In this document: one piece after another, positions 45,726 through 55,666 of the stretch | How the letters are laid out: each line of letters opens with the position of its first letter | How positions within the stretch are numbered: the stretch's first letter is position 1 | NCBI GenBank assembly: GCA_039105265.1 | Contig: JAPFFF010000007.1 | Location: 5,642,001-5,706,000 of the forward strand | Length of the DNA: 64,000 nt | Origin: Tritrichomonas musculus | Taxonomy: Eukaryota > Parabasalia > Tritrichomonadida > Tritrichomonadidae | Direction: 5' to 3' | Notes under the pieces: model-generated | Told to the model about the DNA's origin: nothing | The model's database searches: none | Seen by the model: the letters and a program-made list of their open reading frames with translations, nothing else | Position numbers and translations under genes: made by a program

Positions 45726-46097
45726 ATGTCGCGTTCTGGAAATGACTTCAAAGAATTCCAAAAACAGCAAAAGCTAGCTATCAAAAATGCTCATGTTGAA
45801 ATAGCCAATGCTATTAAAGAGGTGATATTTCTGTTCAACCAAAAAATAATAAACTCGACATCATCTAATGTCTGCACCATCTATGACCCTTTGATACAAG
45901 CAAACATGAACATGATTGCTGAAGCACTTACTCAAATGAATCTCACTACCTGCGAGGTTTTTCATAAAAAGATTCCTCAATCTACAACACCAAAATCTAT
46001 TGGCTTTCACGTGCCTATAGTGCCTGACTCGCAAGAGACACAAGAAGAAGATGATGAAGATGAACAAGAAGCTTCATCTCCAAAAGACAAGGAGTAA
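45726..46097 (+). CDS. 123-aa protein with acidic tail, function unknown
   Basis: A helical N-terminal region (FKEFQKQQKLAIKNAHVEIA), a central helix pair (QANMNMIAEALTQMNLTTCE), and a Pro/Glu/Asp-rich C-terminal tail (QETQEEDDEDEQE). No domain recognised. It is divergent from the bZIP-like gene with ~76 bases between starts. The upstream sequence tcacttcattttttaaaATG contains a TCATT that fits the trichomonad Inr pattern. Confidence 0.5.
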   Translation: MSRSGNDFKEFQKQQKLAIKNAHVEIANAIKEVIFLFNQKIINSTSSNVCTIYDPLIQANMNMIAEALTQMNLTTCEVFHKKIPQSTTPKSIGFHVPIVPDSQETQEEDDEDEQEASSPKDKE

Positions 46098-46151
46098 GAG
46101 TAAAAAAAATAATTACTTCTAATTTTAAGTTTTTTTTATATATGTCTTTTT

Positions 46152-46676
46152 TTATACTATGCAATATTTTAAGCATACATGATAATTATTAACAAGCTCA
46201 TTATATTCTTTATTATATACTTGTTTCAAGTCAATGACTACCTCTCCATTATCTTTAATAATCTTAATAGCATCTATTTTTCTTATTGGATTGCTCTTAG
46301 TTGCACAACATCCAACATCTTCATTAAGTTGTACTTCAACCTCACTAACATGTAGTATTGCTTTGATGATGTTGCTAAGAGATTCAATAGGTACTATGAT
46401 GCATTTCTTTGATATAATGTTAGCTAGTAGTGCTTTGTCTTGATTAAGTAGTATTTGTGCATATGCTTCAAGTATAACATTACGTACATCTGGTTCAACT
46501 TCAACAGGTTCAGTTTGCACTCCAATGTCTCTTGTAATAACAATGTCTTCCTTGCCATCATCTCTCTTATTAATAATAATGTTGTTGTTGATGTTTGATG
46601 TAGATGATGCAGCTGCTGATGGTTCTAAAGATACATTTGCTTGAACTCCATTGGTTGTACCCCTCTTCTTAATCAT
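46152..46676 (-). CDS. Element B homologue of the 213-aa conserved protein, 174 aa
   Basis: The C-terminal ~90 residues align with the 213-aa protein of A (8551-9192): leucine-rich helix, SLSNIIKAILHVSEVEVQL, (D/N)ED.GC, an IKDNGEVV strand, and ending LKYCIV (LKLCV in A). The N-terminal part (Asn/Ser/Ala-rich, then DIVITRDIGVQTEPVEVEP) is specific to B. Function unknown. Its presence in an otherwise very different element suggests a core Maverick role. It is followed by the 148-aa gene in the same direction. Confidence 0.6.
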   Translation of the reverse strand: MIKKRGTTNGVQANVSLEPSAAASSTSNINNNIIINKRDDGKEDIVITRDIGVQTEPVEVEPDVRNVILEAYAQILLNQDKALLANIISKKCIIVPIESLSNIIKAILHVSEVEVQLNEDVGCCATKSNPIRKIDAIKIIKDNGEVVIDLKQVYNKEYNELVNNYHVCLKYCIV

Positions 46677-46697
46677 TTAGGTTGGGAAAAAATAGGC

Positions 46698-47144
46698 TTA
46701 AAGTACTAAGTCTAGCTGTTCTCCAATAAACATATCAAATGACTCAATTTGATATTTCTGCTTGAGAGCATCGATTTTTGGTTTATGACTTGTAGGAGCA
46801 GCTGCAATGGAGTAGTTGTAGTATTTGATTCCTTGATACTCTTGAGTGGTAGTGTTTCCATTTATGTAGAACTCTTCAAAATCTTCAGATATTTTTCTCC
46901 TTGAGTTAGGCTTAATAAATATTGAGTCAAGATCAAGTTCTTTGAGCTTATCTGGATAAAATCTGTGGCACTTGTCTTTTATCTTGATTGATACATAGAG
47001 TACTTTGCCTAAATAGCTCCATTCTCCTGTTTTCATTGGGTACTTGTCACAAAGTATCGAGAAATTACATTGTTTAGTATTTGGAGCACATTTTGCGCGA
47101 AGTTCATTGACATAGTCATAGACGTTTCTTGTTGTCATTTTCAT
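46698..47144 (-). CDS. Element B homologue of the 153-aa conserved protein, 148 aa
   Basis: Matches the element A protein at 6877-7338 over its whole length (CNFSILCDKYPMKTGEWSYL against CDFTLLCERFPINIGKGTYL; RFYPDKLKELDLDS against RIYPNQLKDMNLEH; FYINGNTTTQE against FVNGNTDVQT). It may start at the second Met (MTTRNVYDY), matching MTTTNLRVYEY in A. Function unknown. It is the outermost gene of element B on this side. Confidence 0.6.
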   Translation of the reverse strand: MKMTTRNVYDYVNELRAKCAPNTKQCNFSILCDKYPMKTGEWSYLGKVLYVSIKIKDKCHRFYPDKLKELDLDSIFIKPNSRRKISEDFEEFYINGNTTTQEYQGIKYYNYSIAAAPTSHKPKIDALKQKYQIESFDMFIGEQLDLVL

Positions 47145-47775
47145 CTGGATAAAAAATTCAATAAAAAATTAATATATGTTATTTTGGGTAAAGATATGTT
47201 GGGTAGGTCCATATCGAATATCTTGTTTATTATATTCTCTTGCTCTACCTTGCATTGGTGGTTTCTCAGGCTTCTTAAGATATTTTGGTAAGAGAGGTAA
47301 GTAGTGATGAGTGTGCGGGATCGGGACCAGATAGAATTACCTAAATGGCCCCAATTACTGACCCATAACTGAAGGTCATCTAACTATTTTTGAATTGACA
47401 CTAACTGATACTCATAACTAGGAATAAGTGGTCAGCATCATAGGGCCACATTGATGTTCACTTATGATCACTCATGACCGCCATTACTGACCCATAACTG
47501 AAGGCCACCTGACTATTTTTGAAATGACCCAACTGATACTCATGACTAGGAATAAGTGGTCAGCATCATGGGACTATATAGATGTTCACTTATGACCGCC
47601 ACTATTGCCCTAGTTTTGAAGGCTAGGGGTACTTACTACGAAAGGTCATACTAAAGGTTATCCTAAAGGTTGTACTGAAGGTTGTACTGAAGGTCATACT
47701 AAAGGACCTCTCTTACTACCAATCACATTCCACCAGCAACCTAAATTTGTTAAAATAATATTTTATTTTGTATAA
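47145..47775. repeat. Junction between elements B and C with a ~129-base duplicated block
   Basis: No gene. A block starting attactgacccataactgaa occurs at 47,354 and again at 47,483 (129 bases apart, with ~15% difference by eye). From ~47,635 to 47,705 short ggt(c/t)(a/g)tactaaa/gaagg units repeat about five times. More GC-rich than the elements. It is probably host DNA or element ends; no matching inverted copy was found at 30.7-30.9 kb. Confidence 0.65.
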
Positions 47776-48273
47776 ATGGAAATTGACACTGATATACTAT
47801 TAAAAATTTTAAATGGTATCACCGATTTGTGCCAAGATGTCAAGCATTTGATTAAACGTATGAACCATAAACAGCCATCTCCTTATCCAAGCACAACGGT
47901 ACAGCCTAAGAATTTCGTTCGAAGTGACTCACCTCCTGAGACAACTTTGTTGAGTGTGAGCGAACCATCTATTGAACATCCCCATTCTCGCTTAAATCGA
48001 ACCCATATATTCAATCGAAGCAAGTTTTTGGATATTAAGGATCACGACCGATTGATCCAATATGTCTCATCAAAGGATGTAATCGATGCAGTATCCAACG
48101 TGGAACCTCATAAACGTATATCCCTATTGCGTAAACTAATATTCGATAACCTAAATTTAAGTATCTCCATGTATATGACCCAAAAACTACTCAACACCCA
48201 TATGACTATAAATGTTCCTCCTAGTGAAACGACTCTAACCCCCGAAGTTGAGATTGATACAATCGATTTCTAG
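47776..48273 (+). CDS. Conserved end-of-element protein, 165 aa (element C)
   Basis: Counterpart of the 143-aa element A protein. The shared part is RLNRTHIFNRSKFLD ... RISLLRKLIFDNLNLSISMY, then MTQKLL. The N-terminal part begins with a short helix (DILLKILNGITDLCQDVKHL) that may pair, followed by a flexible Ser/Pro/Thr-rich arm. It is the first gene of the element and points inward, as in A. The next gene's start lies 17 bases beyond its stop, so a joint transcript is possible. Confidence 0.6.
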   Translation: MEIDTDILLKILNGITDLCQDVKHLIKRMNHKQPSPYPSTTVQPKNFVRSDSPPETTLLSVSEPSIEHPHSRLNRTHIFNRSKFLDIKDHDRLIQYVSSKDVIDAVSNVEPHKRISLLRKLIFDNLNLSISMYMTQKLLNTHMTINVPPSETTLTPEVEIDTIDF

Positions 48274-48289
48274 CCAAAATTCAAAAATA

Positions 48290-51200
48290 ATGTTTAATCA
48301 ATATTTTTACCGATTACAATTTTATATTTTTACGTTTGGGCAAATGAGTTGTATCTCGAATAAGAATTTTGGTGCAATTCCTTCATGGACTATCAAAAAT
48401 TATATCTATATCATCAACAATGAGTTCGGTGGTAACATCCCAACCAACACTACATTTGTTGCTCAACTGAGCAAACTCACGAAGTACCTAAATTATAACT
48501 CATTTGTAGCTCGCACAGGTTTCAATCCCAATGGTATACTCCAGGAATCTCATTTTGATACATTCTTTGGACAACTGAGGGCTGAACGCCTTGCAGATGA
48601 TAATGATTACTTCAATAAATTCAATAGAGCTGATTACAAAATTAATGAACCCATTGATGTACTTCAACATATGAATACCCAAGATAAGTTCCAACAGCAA
48701 TTAGATGATGAACGTAAGGTATATAGGGAACGCCAAATACAACATAATATTGATGTTGCAAAATATGCTTTGCAGGAAGCTCAACGATTGATTCGTGAAA
48801 ATGAGTATCCACCAATACTTCCACCACCGACAACTCATAAGAAACCAATTCGGTATGATGAGCAGCCTTCATATATAAAGAGATTGAATGACAAACTGGA
48901 TAATGATTACTTCAATAAATTCAATAGAGCTGATTACAAAATTAATGACCCCATTGATGTACTTCAACATATGAATACCCAAGATGAGTTCCAACAGCAA
49001 TTAGATGATGAACGTAAAGTATATTCATATTTCAACAAATATTATCCCGAATATCTCGATAGAGCTGAAATACAAGATATATTCCAAGATAGGTCTAAAA
49101 TTACAAAACTAGCAAATATTATTGATGACAATACTGATATTGATGGTATCCCCAAAGATCCTGAAAATAATGAAATATTCGAGTACCTTGGCGAGTTCGG
49201 TCATGAATTCAAATCGAAACACAATGATTTCCTCATGGTGAACTTACCTGAGGACTACGATAAGGCTGTAGAGGCTTGGCAAAAATATGCCAAATATGCT
49301 GATAATGATTACAATGAACACACGGATATTGATACCTTCGAGCCTATATACATATACTACTTCAACTCGATATCCTCATTGAACAGTATATATGATGGCT
49401 TGCAACAAGTTTATGAACGTGAGGTGAAACCATTCAAAATATATTTCCAACTCTCGGGTGTATTTGAGTCATCCAGTGCTGAGACTGACACATTCCAATA
49501 TACAGCTAGGGAAATCACTTGGAATAACTATAAATCTGCTACCCCAATTGTGGTTCGTGATGAGCAATCACTTGATATCGTGAAGTATTATATTGAATCA
49601 GTACTGCACTCATATGAGACCTCAACATCTGGAACCAAGTTGATTCTCGTAGGAACCGTTTCATTCACAGTATCTCGAATGGTCAAGGTTAGTGGTCCCA
49701 TCAAGGATTTACCTCCTGAAATCAAAAATAGCAAATTCATCATCACAGACAACGCCGATGACAATCTATGCTGGTACCGATTTCTGGCTGCATGTCTAGA
49801 TGACCATCTAGTCGACCCCAAATACAGTTGCAAAACTAAGCACCGTACACAGGCCGCTAAGAAACTCCTATGCGAGGAGCACAATATAGTGTATTCTACT
49901 AAGCCATCACAAGCTGCAATCGACCTCCTGAACAACTATCCGGGTACATCAATTGAATCCATGAAGGCATCTGCCGAGAAGCATCACTTGAATGTGGACA
50001 TCTATGAGTACTTGCAGGATCGCAAGGTGTATAACCTTCAGGACCAGTGGAAATACAATAGTGATAACTCATTTAGGAAATCCGCATTGCTGTACACCCA
50101 AAATCGAATCATCCACATAATGTACATCAGGGATGCTGAGAAGCTGACCAACATCCACATCTGCCCAAAGTGTGGCTCATATGCCCATTACGGTCATCAA
50201 AATATGAATCGCTTCAAGAATCATGTTGATAACTGTACTGGAGTATTTCGAAAACAATTTATACCTAATCGTGAGCCACTTCCATATTGTCCACATATAC
50301 TCAACAATCCGGTGTATGAATATTGTTTAGCATATGGTCTCGAATGGAAACCCAACATATATTACATCACTTATGATTTCGAAACTGTTGAACAACCTGT
50401 GAATACAGAAGGTACTTCGTACTCTATTGGTTCATCAACAACTATCAACTCTCGATTGATTCCACTTAGCGTATCATCATGTGTCAAATCACAATCTGGT
50501 TGCAACACACGACACTTCTCATTAAGAGATTCAACTGAGTTCATCACTGAGTGGATTGAGTGGTTGTTTGAACAATCCCAGCAAGTGTATCACGATAAGG
50601 TTCAATATATGAAAACCTTTATTAATCAACCAATTGATACTCTTAATAAAATCGACAGAAACCTGAATGTGATTACCGTATTTGGGTTCAATTCGAGTAG
50701 ATTCGATAGTAACCTATTCAAGCAGTATCTCAATTACGATTTCTGGAGTGTCGAGCCCAACAGTATCATCGGTACCGCATCATCATTGAAGCAATTCATA
50801 TTGAAGTCCTCAAAATATAACACCAAGTTGAGATTCATCGATGCACAATCATTCGTTGCTGGAGGTACATTACGACAATTTGGTGTAGACTTTGGGGGAG
50901 TTGCAAATAGCAGTAAAGGTGTGTTCCCATATGAAGCTATCAACACTGAGAACTACAATGAGGTTCTCTCACAAACGGAGCCCTTTGAATATGAAGCATT
51001 CTACAGCTACCTCAACCAAAAGAATCCATTGACACCAGATGATTACAAACTATATCTCGAGGATGCCAAAAATTATAAAACCCGATGGGATTACCTGTTG
51101 GCATACAATGATAATGATGTTGAGATGATGATTAAACCCATTGATAACTTGATAACCCTCAATGCTCAGTACAACGTTGATCTCATATCGAATCTCTCGT

Positions 51201-53155
51201 TGAGTAAGAATGCATCTTGTATCAAGTATGCACTTGCGTATAAGGAATTTGAGGAAGAATTCCATTCTCCCAATACTGAATACTCTATACAAAACCCATC
51301 GAATACTTTCAAACCAAATCTCAAGTGGTGGAGATTCAAATGTGAGAACTACTATAACCAGGATGTCAAATATAATCAATCCCATAAGGACTCTCCCAGG
51401 AACCTCAATAAATGTGTTTGCGAGGAGCAGTTTGATGAATTCATGAAAATGTACAACAATCCTGATACCGGTAAGTGTCATCTCTGTGGTGAGCACTTCA
51501 CGTGGACCAATAAGCCTACCCTCGATAGAATCAATAACGATATCGGTCATGAACTCAGCAACTGTAAACTCGCTTGTGCAGAATGCAACAAACTTCGCAG
51601 TCGTGATGACCCCAATATAACCAAACTACGAATTCAACTGAAGAAATATTGCAAGATGATGCATCTGCCTACACTCATTAATGATGAGCAGGAATATTAT
51701 AGTTTACGGAACAACATCACTGGAGGTCTATCCAATGTTATGCACCGTGTCAACATCAAGGGCCACACTAATATAAATCGTTTTAGATACAACGCCGTTG
51801 ACCACAAGGTAATCTCATATGATACCCCTCACACTATGACTCACATTGTTGGAGTTGATTTCAATAGCTTATACCCATCAGCATTCAGTTCAACCAAACA
51901 TGATTTCAATCCATATCACGGAGGGGTTATGTATATGCCAGGTTCCATGTTGGAGAGATTCGATGTTTATAACAATGGTACCAAAAATATGAAAACCTAT
52001 AACTCATGTATGCATATCATCAACAGCCGGAATTTACGAAAGCATCCTAAATATTTGTTCAAAGCGGAGGTCATATTGAAATGCCCAGTATCTAAAATCA
52101 ATAACTTCATCAATTTCCCACCAGTATTTCGCAATTTTGATATCACGAACGATGAAACAACCATTGGTTCATACATGCACAACTACATGACTCACAACAA
52201 ACTCCCATCCGCTGACAAAACTGAACGAAAGCTAACTATGTGTGTCGATACGATGGGTACCTATCAAACATTCTCAAATTATTATCTCTGGTTCCTACTC
52301 GACCATGGGCTTGTCATCGAAGATATCAAAAGTCTCACTAAATATGAAGCTCATCGTGGTTTCAACCCATTTGTTAGTGAGTTCATGAAACGTCGTCAGG
52401 ATATCATTTCTGGAGCTGTATCCGGCAATGAAAAGTTCTACAAGATTAGCATGAATGGTTCATATGGATACGATGGGATGAACACTGAGAAGTTCTCTAA
52501 AATAAAAATATGTTCACGTGATAAGACCTTCCAGAATATCATCTACGATAACTATGTTAGTGGGATCAAATTGAGTGATGACAACTACCTACTCCAAATG
52601 AACCCAAAGAGCTTCAAATGTACGACTTGCCTTCAGGAGTCATTCTGGACACTAGATAATGCCAAATTCTGGTATCTCACATTCATATACGACTTCATGT
52701 ACAAGTGCCTTGATGTGGAGCGATTCCATTTCATAGAGGGAGACACCGATAGTGCATATTTTGCGGTTGCTGGTGATGAATCCAAGGGGTCCGATCAAGA
52801 GTTCAAATACATCATCAAGAATAGGGCATTCTATGATGAGAACATATATAAGTTCATGCCGAATCCCAATATAAATACAATCGCTGATGAGAAGAAAATA
52901 CTGGGTCTCTGCATTGAGAAATATGGTGAGAATATGATAGCGTTAGCCCCCAAGTGCTACACCATATTTAATAGTGGCGCTATAACCAAGGCACTCAAAC
53001 TCAAGGGGGTCTCCCTCAAGAAAAACCATATTACAAGTGATGATTACAAGGACATCATCGACAATGGTGGTGTGAAGGTTGGCAAAAATATCAATCTGCA
53101 AATGACTGACCCCTCCTCTGGTCATGAATACCAAAATCCAGAGCAAAATCAGTGA
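48290..53155 (+). CDS. Protein-primed family B DNA polymerase with embedded HNH domain (element C)
   Basis: The ATG at 48,290 (MFNQYFYRLQF) is chosen; the frame is open a little further but lacks an ATG. It contains the full N-terminal region that is cut off in A. It has CPKCGSYAH zinc motif, YDFETVEQ, FNSSRFDSN, YNDNDVEMM, the HNH segment (CHLC, LDRINNDIGH, CAECN), DFNSLYPSA, MNGSYGYDG and GDTDS. A ~42-residue stretch (DNDYFNKFNRADYKIN ... QQQLDDERKVY) occurs twice, at about 48,597-48,723 and 48,897-49,023. It is clearly homologous to the A/A' polymerases but well diverged. Confidence 0.9.
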   Translation: MFNQYFYRLQFYIFTFGQMSCISNKNFGAIPSWTIKNYIYIINNEFGGNIPTNTTFVAQLSKLTKYLNYNSFVARTGFNPNGILQESHFDTFFGQLRAERLADDNDYFNKFNRADYKINEPIDVLQHMNTQDKFQQQLDDERKVYRERQIQHNIDVAKYALQEAQRLIRENEYPPILPPPTTHKKPIRYDEQPSYIKRLNDKLDNDYFNKFNRADYKINDPIDVLQHMNTQDEFQQQLDDERKVYSYFNKYYPEYLDRAEIQDIFQDRSKITKLANIIDDNTDIDGIPKDPENNEIFEYLGEFGHEFKSKHNDFLMVNLPEDYDKAVEAWQKYAKYADNDYNEHTDIDTFEPIYIYYFNSISSLNSIYDGLQQVYEREVKPFKIYFQLSGVFESSSAETDTFQYTAREITWNNYKSATPIVVRDEQSLDIVKYYIESVLHSYETSTSGTKLILVGTVSFTVSRMVKVSGPIKDLPPEIKNSKFIITDNADDNLCWYRFLAACLDDHLVDPKYSCKTKHRTQAAKKLLCEEHNIVYSTKPSQAAIDLLNNYPGTSIESMKASAEKHHLNVDIYEYLQDRKVYNLQDQWKYNSDNSFRKSALLYTQNRIIHIMYIRDAEKLTNIHICPKCGSYAHYGHQNMNRFKNHVDNCTGVFRKQFIPNREPLPYCPHILNNPVYEYCLAYGLEWKPNIYYITYDFETVEQPVNTEGTSYSIGSSTTINSRLIPLSVSSCVKSQSGCNTRHFSLRDSTEFITEWIEWLFEQSQQVYHDKVQYMKTFINQPIDTLNKIDRNLNVITVFGFNSSRFDSNLFKQYLNYDFWSVEPNSIIGTASSLKQFILKSSKYNTKLRFIDAQSFVAGGTLRQFGVDFGGVANSSKGVFPYEAINTENYNEVLSQTEPFEYEAFYSYLNQKNPLTPDDYKLYLEDAKNYKTRWDYLLAYNDNDVEMMIKPIDNLITLNAQYNVDLISNLSLSKNASCIKYALAYKEFEEEFHSPNTEYSIQNPSNTFKPNLKWWRFKCENYYNQDVKYNQSHKDSPRNLNKCVCEEQFDEFMKMYNNPDTGKCHLCGEHFTWTNKPTLDRINNDIGHELSNCKLACAECNKLRSRDDPNITKLRIQLKKYCKMMHLPTLINDEQEYYSLRNNITGGLSNVMHRVNIKGHTNINRFRYNAVDHKVISYDTPHTMTHIVGVDFNSLYPSAFSSTKHDFNPYHGGVMYMPGSMLERFDVYNNGTKNMKTYNSCMHIINSRNLRKHPKYLFKAEVILKCPVSKINNFINFPPVFRNFDITNDETTIGSYMHNYMTHNKLPSADKTERKLTMCVDTMGTYQTFSNYYLWFLLDHGLVIEDIKSLTKYEAHRGFNPFVSEFMKRRQDIISGAVSGNEKFYKISMNGSYGYDGMNTEKFSKIKICSRDKTFQNIIYDNYVSGIKLSDDNYLLQMNPKSFKCTTCLQESFWTLDNAKFWYLTFIYDFMYKCLDVERFHFIEGDTDSAYFAVAGDESKGSDQEFKYIIKNRAFYDENIYKFMPNPNINTIADEKKILGLCIEKYGENMIALAPKCYTIFNSGAITKALKLKGVSLKKNHITSDDYKDIIDNGGVKVGKNINLQMTDPSSGHEYQNPEQNQ

Positions 53156-53321
53156 GATGACGATGTCCAAGATCACGGTAAACAAGAATGCTCTCACCGG
53201 GACTCACACCAAAATGATTGTCCTCGAGAACCAATCCTGTGCACCATTCATCCATGGACTCACATCAGGGGACTATATTATGCTCTAAATTTGGGTGACA
53301 GCAAAATTGCTGCGACCTACA

Positions 53322-55517
53322 TTATGATTTGAATACAGCTAATGTGGATCCGTTGATGATACCAGTTATGATACCCACGGTCATACGATTTATTTTTGAG
53401 GTTATCGCGGTCTCACCAGTGAGTATCTTCAGTTTATTATCAGCGTTATCGATGAATACCTCATCCCCAATGGAATAGCATGAGGAGTCCTCGACCTTAA
53501 CCATGTAATCCCCATGAGTGGCGAATGTGATACAACCATTGGCTTCATCGATTCTCACGCATATACCAACATACTCCTTCCAGGTACCAGTGGTCTTCAC
53601 ACTACATATACAATCAGTGGTGTCAGCTTCAGTGCTAGGGACCCATTTCGAGTCCTCACGATGATACACCTTACCGGTCATATATACTGGAGCTCCAATG
53701 ACGAAATCGGTGATGGTGTTAACCGATGACTCGATTGGGGAGTAGTGAGTGATGGTAGTTGAACCATTGGATGTTATCTTACCGTTAACATGTAAATTTG
53801 AATCAATTGTTGTATTTCTTCCTGATGGAGAAACTTCATAAGAAAACGCGTTTGAATTATTCAATATTACTCTATAACGAGCTAAATTACCTTGATTATA
53901 ATATTGTATTTTTGCACATTTTGCGGAATTAAGACCAAGAATTATGTTCGATTCATATAAATTTGGATTTCCTTGATATACCTTTAAACAATCTGCATCT
54001 ACACCATCTATTTCTAAATCACCATATGTTATAAAAACGTTATTATGAAAAATGGTATGTTCTATATCCCAACCAATAATATTTTCACAACCTGCAACAC
54101 CTAAAACACCTGAACCAATATAAAAACCGAAAGTTGCGGCTTCATTTTCATTTGTACCTATGCCTGCTATTAACAAGGTTTTAAAATCTGATTCTGTAGT
54201 ATTTGTATCTAATATTGACAATGTACCTTTAATAGTTGAATTACCTTCTTTGGGAACATACTTATCTAATTCAAAAGCCAATTCATCTTTATCAACGAAC
54301 TTCTCATCAGCCTGGGCACTAGTATAATATGGTGTCAAGTCAACTGGTGCTGGGATATCTGTTGTGAGTGCATACTTGGTCATATCTGGTAAGTCCTGGG
54401 TTTTTGCATAGGCATTACCGTCTACGTCACATGCATTCATAACACAAACTTTTGATCGAGTAATCTCCAATGCAGTTATTTCATTGTATTTGATGGTCGC
54501 TGTATCACTGTTTGCATCAATATCAAAATCTAACCATCGCTCATTCGAACTATCCAGTTGATTGCCAATGCTAAATATTCTACTATTTCGAGAATGATTT
54601 GGTTTCATGACCATGAGAGGTGCATCACTACTTGTCTGATTTGCTCCACCCAATGTCAGGATGTTGTTTGGGTCTTTGATATAAACCTCTCCACCGATAT
54701 CAGTGAAATACTCTTTTGGTATATCTGTTTTGAGAGCATACTCACTTAAGTTCGCAAGCTTCGCGTACTCGGTCATATCTGGTAAGTCCTGGGTCTTCGC
54801 ATATGGTTCCAACACAGTACTCAACGCAGATTCATTAACCAAATCAGTGGGGATCTCAGGGATATCCGTTTTGAGAGCGTACTCACTTAAGTTCGCAAGC
54901 TTCGCATACGGTTCCAACGCAGTACTCAATGCAGTACTCAGTGTAGATCCATTAACCAAATCAGTGGGTATCTCCGGGATATCTTCAGCGAGTGCATACT
55001 TGGTCATATCTGGTAAGTCCTGAGTCTTCACATACTCGGACATATCTGGTAAGTCCTGAGTCTTCACATATGGTTCCAAAGCAGTACTCAATGAATCACT
55101 CGTAACGATGTTCTCAGGGACCTCAGGTATTTCAGTAGATAGTGCACAGTTTTTGACGATGTAATCACGTAATTCCCCAATGGCATTCTCCACATCTGCA
55201 CTACTGGCATACGATTGCAAGTCCTTAGATAGCGCATACTTCAGCATCTCCGTATTGAAATCCTCGGTTTTCACATAGTCGAATAGCTGGGTTTGCAAAG
55301 CATATGACTCAAGGTCCTTGGCTAATGCATATTTTTCGAGATGCTCACCAACTGTACTCGTAATGAGTTCCTTGATTTGCTCCTGGTTGGGACCAGTTAT
55401 ATTCGAGCCATTGGACCCATTATGGCACATACATGCATACCTTTTGATGTATTCAATCAGTAACTCGTCGATAGTGGCCGCTTTTATTGAAAATCCACTC
55501 TGTTCTATACTGAACAT
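53322..55517 (-). CDS. Fibre-like surface protein (element C)
   Basis: N-terminal anchor MFSIEQSG...TIDELLIEYIKRYAC as in A. It is followed by ~12 repeats of YAL/YAK..(L/I)...(Y/E)...DLPDM(T/S) and TDIPEIPTDLVNESALS, with an EPYAK phase, typical of a triple-stranded shaft. A central domain (about residues 275-590) is unlike A. The C-terminal ~140 residues (THYSPIESSVNTITDFVIG ... SKINRMTVGIITG) match A closely. The mid-section thus seems to be the exchangeable receptor-binding part between a fixed anchor and a fixed tip (inference). It is divergent from the 518-aa gene. Confidence 0.65.
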   Translation of the reverse strand: MFSIEQSGFSIKAATIDELLIEYIKRYACMCHNGSNGSNITGPNQEQIKELITSTVGEHLEKYALAKDLESYALQTQLFDYVKTEDFNTEMLKYALSKDLQSYASSADVENAIGELRDYIVKNCALSTEIPEVPENIVTSDSLSTALEPYVKTQDLPDMSEYVKTQDLPDMTKYALAEDIPEIPTDLVNGSTLSTALSTALEPYAKLANLSEYALKTDIPEIPTDLVNESALSTVLEPYAKTQDLPDMTEYAKLANLSEYALKTDIPKEYFTDIGGEVYIKDPNNILTLGGANQTSSDAPLMVMKPNHSRNSRIFSIGNQLDSSNERWLDFDIDANSDTATIKYNEITALEITRSKVCVMNACDVDGNAYAKTQDLPDMTKYALTTDIPAPVDLTPYYTSAQADEKFVDKDELAFELDKYVPKEGNSTIKGTLSILDTNTTESDFKTLLIAGIGTNENEAATFGFYIGSGVLGVAGCENIIGWDIEHTIFHNNVFITYGDLEIDGVDADCLKVYQGNPNLYESNIILGLNSAKCAKIQYYNQGNLARYRVILNNSNAFSYEVSPSGRNTTIDSNLHVNGKITSNGSTTITHYSPIESSVNTITDFVIGAPVYMTGKVYHREDSKWVPSTEADTTDCICSVKTTGTWKEYVGICVRIDEANGCITFATHGDYMVKVEDSSCYSIGDEVFIDNADNKLKILTGETAITSKINRMTVGIITGIINGSTLAVFKS

Positions 55518-55666
55518 TTCCTATACAATAAAGGTGTGATTACCGGTATACCCATCGGACCCCCTTTCGAGGAGGTGGATGGTGAATCAGAATCCCAAGC
55601 TGATGTCCAAAGAGATGCCAATTGCGAGTATGCAAATAATGACATTTTTTTACACCTAAAGTACTC

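Larger units (their letters stand above)
30940..47150. mobile_element. Maverick/Polinton-like element B (different family)
   Basis: About 16.2 kb, a typical Maverick size. It holds a protein-primed PolB of a separate lineage, two giant paralogous surface-type proteins, a possible penton-like protein, a coiled-coil protein, a bZIP-like protein and small genes. Two of these (46,152-46,676 and 46,698-47,144) are homologues of standard element A genes. I recognise no integrase, packaging ATPase or double jelly-roll capsid protein. All frames are open, so it looks whole as far as its own genes go, and probably young. Ends are approximate. Confidence 0.7.

Noticed and set aside
47354-47605. Terminal inverted repeat of element C
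   Set aside because: The repeated blocks are in direct, not inverted, orientation, and no partner is visible in the window.
53514-55023. Plus-strand ORFs over the element C fibre gene
   Set aside because: Shadows of the repetitive fibre coding sequence; no independent support.
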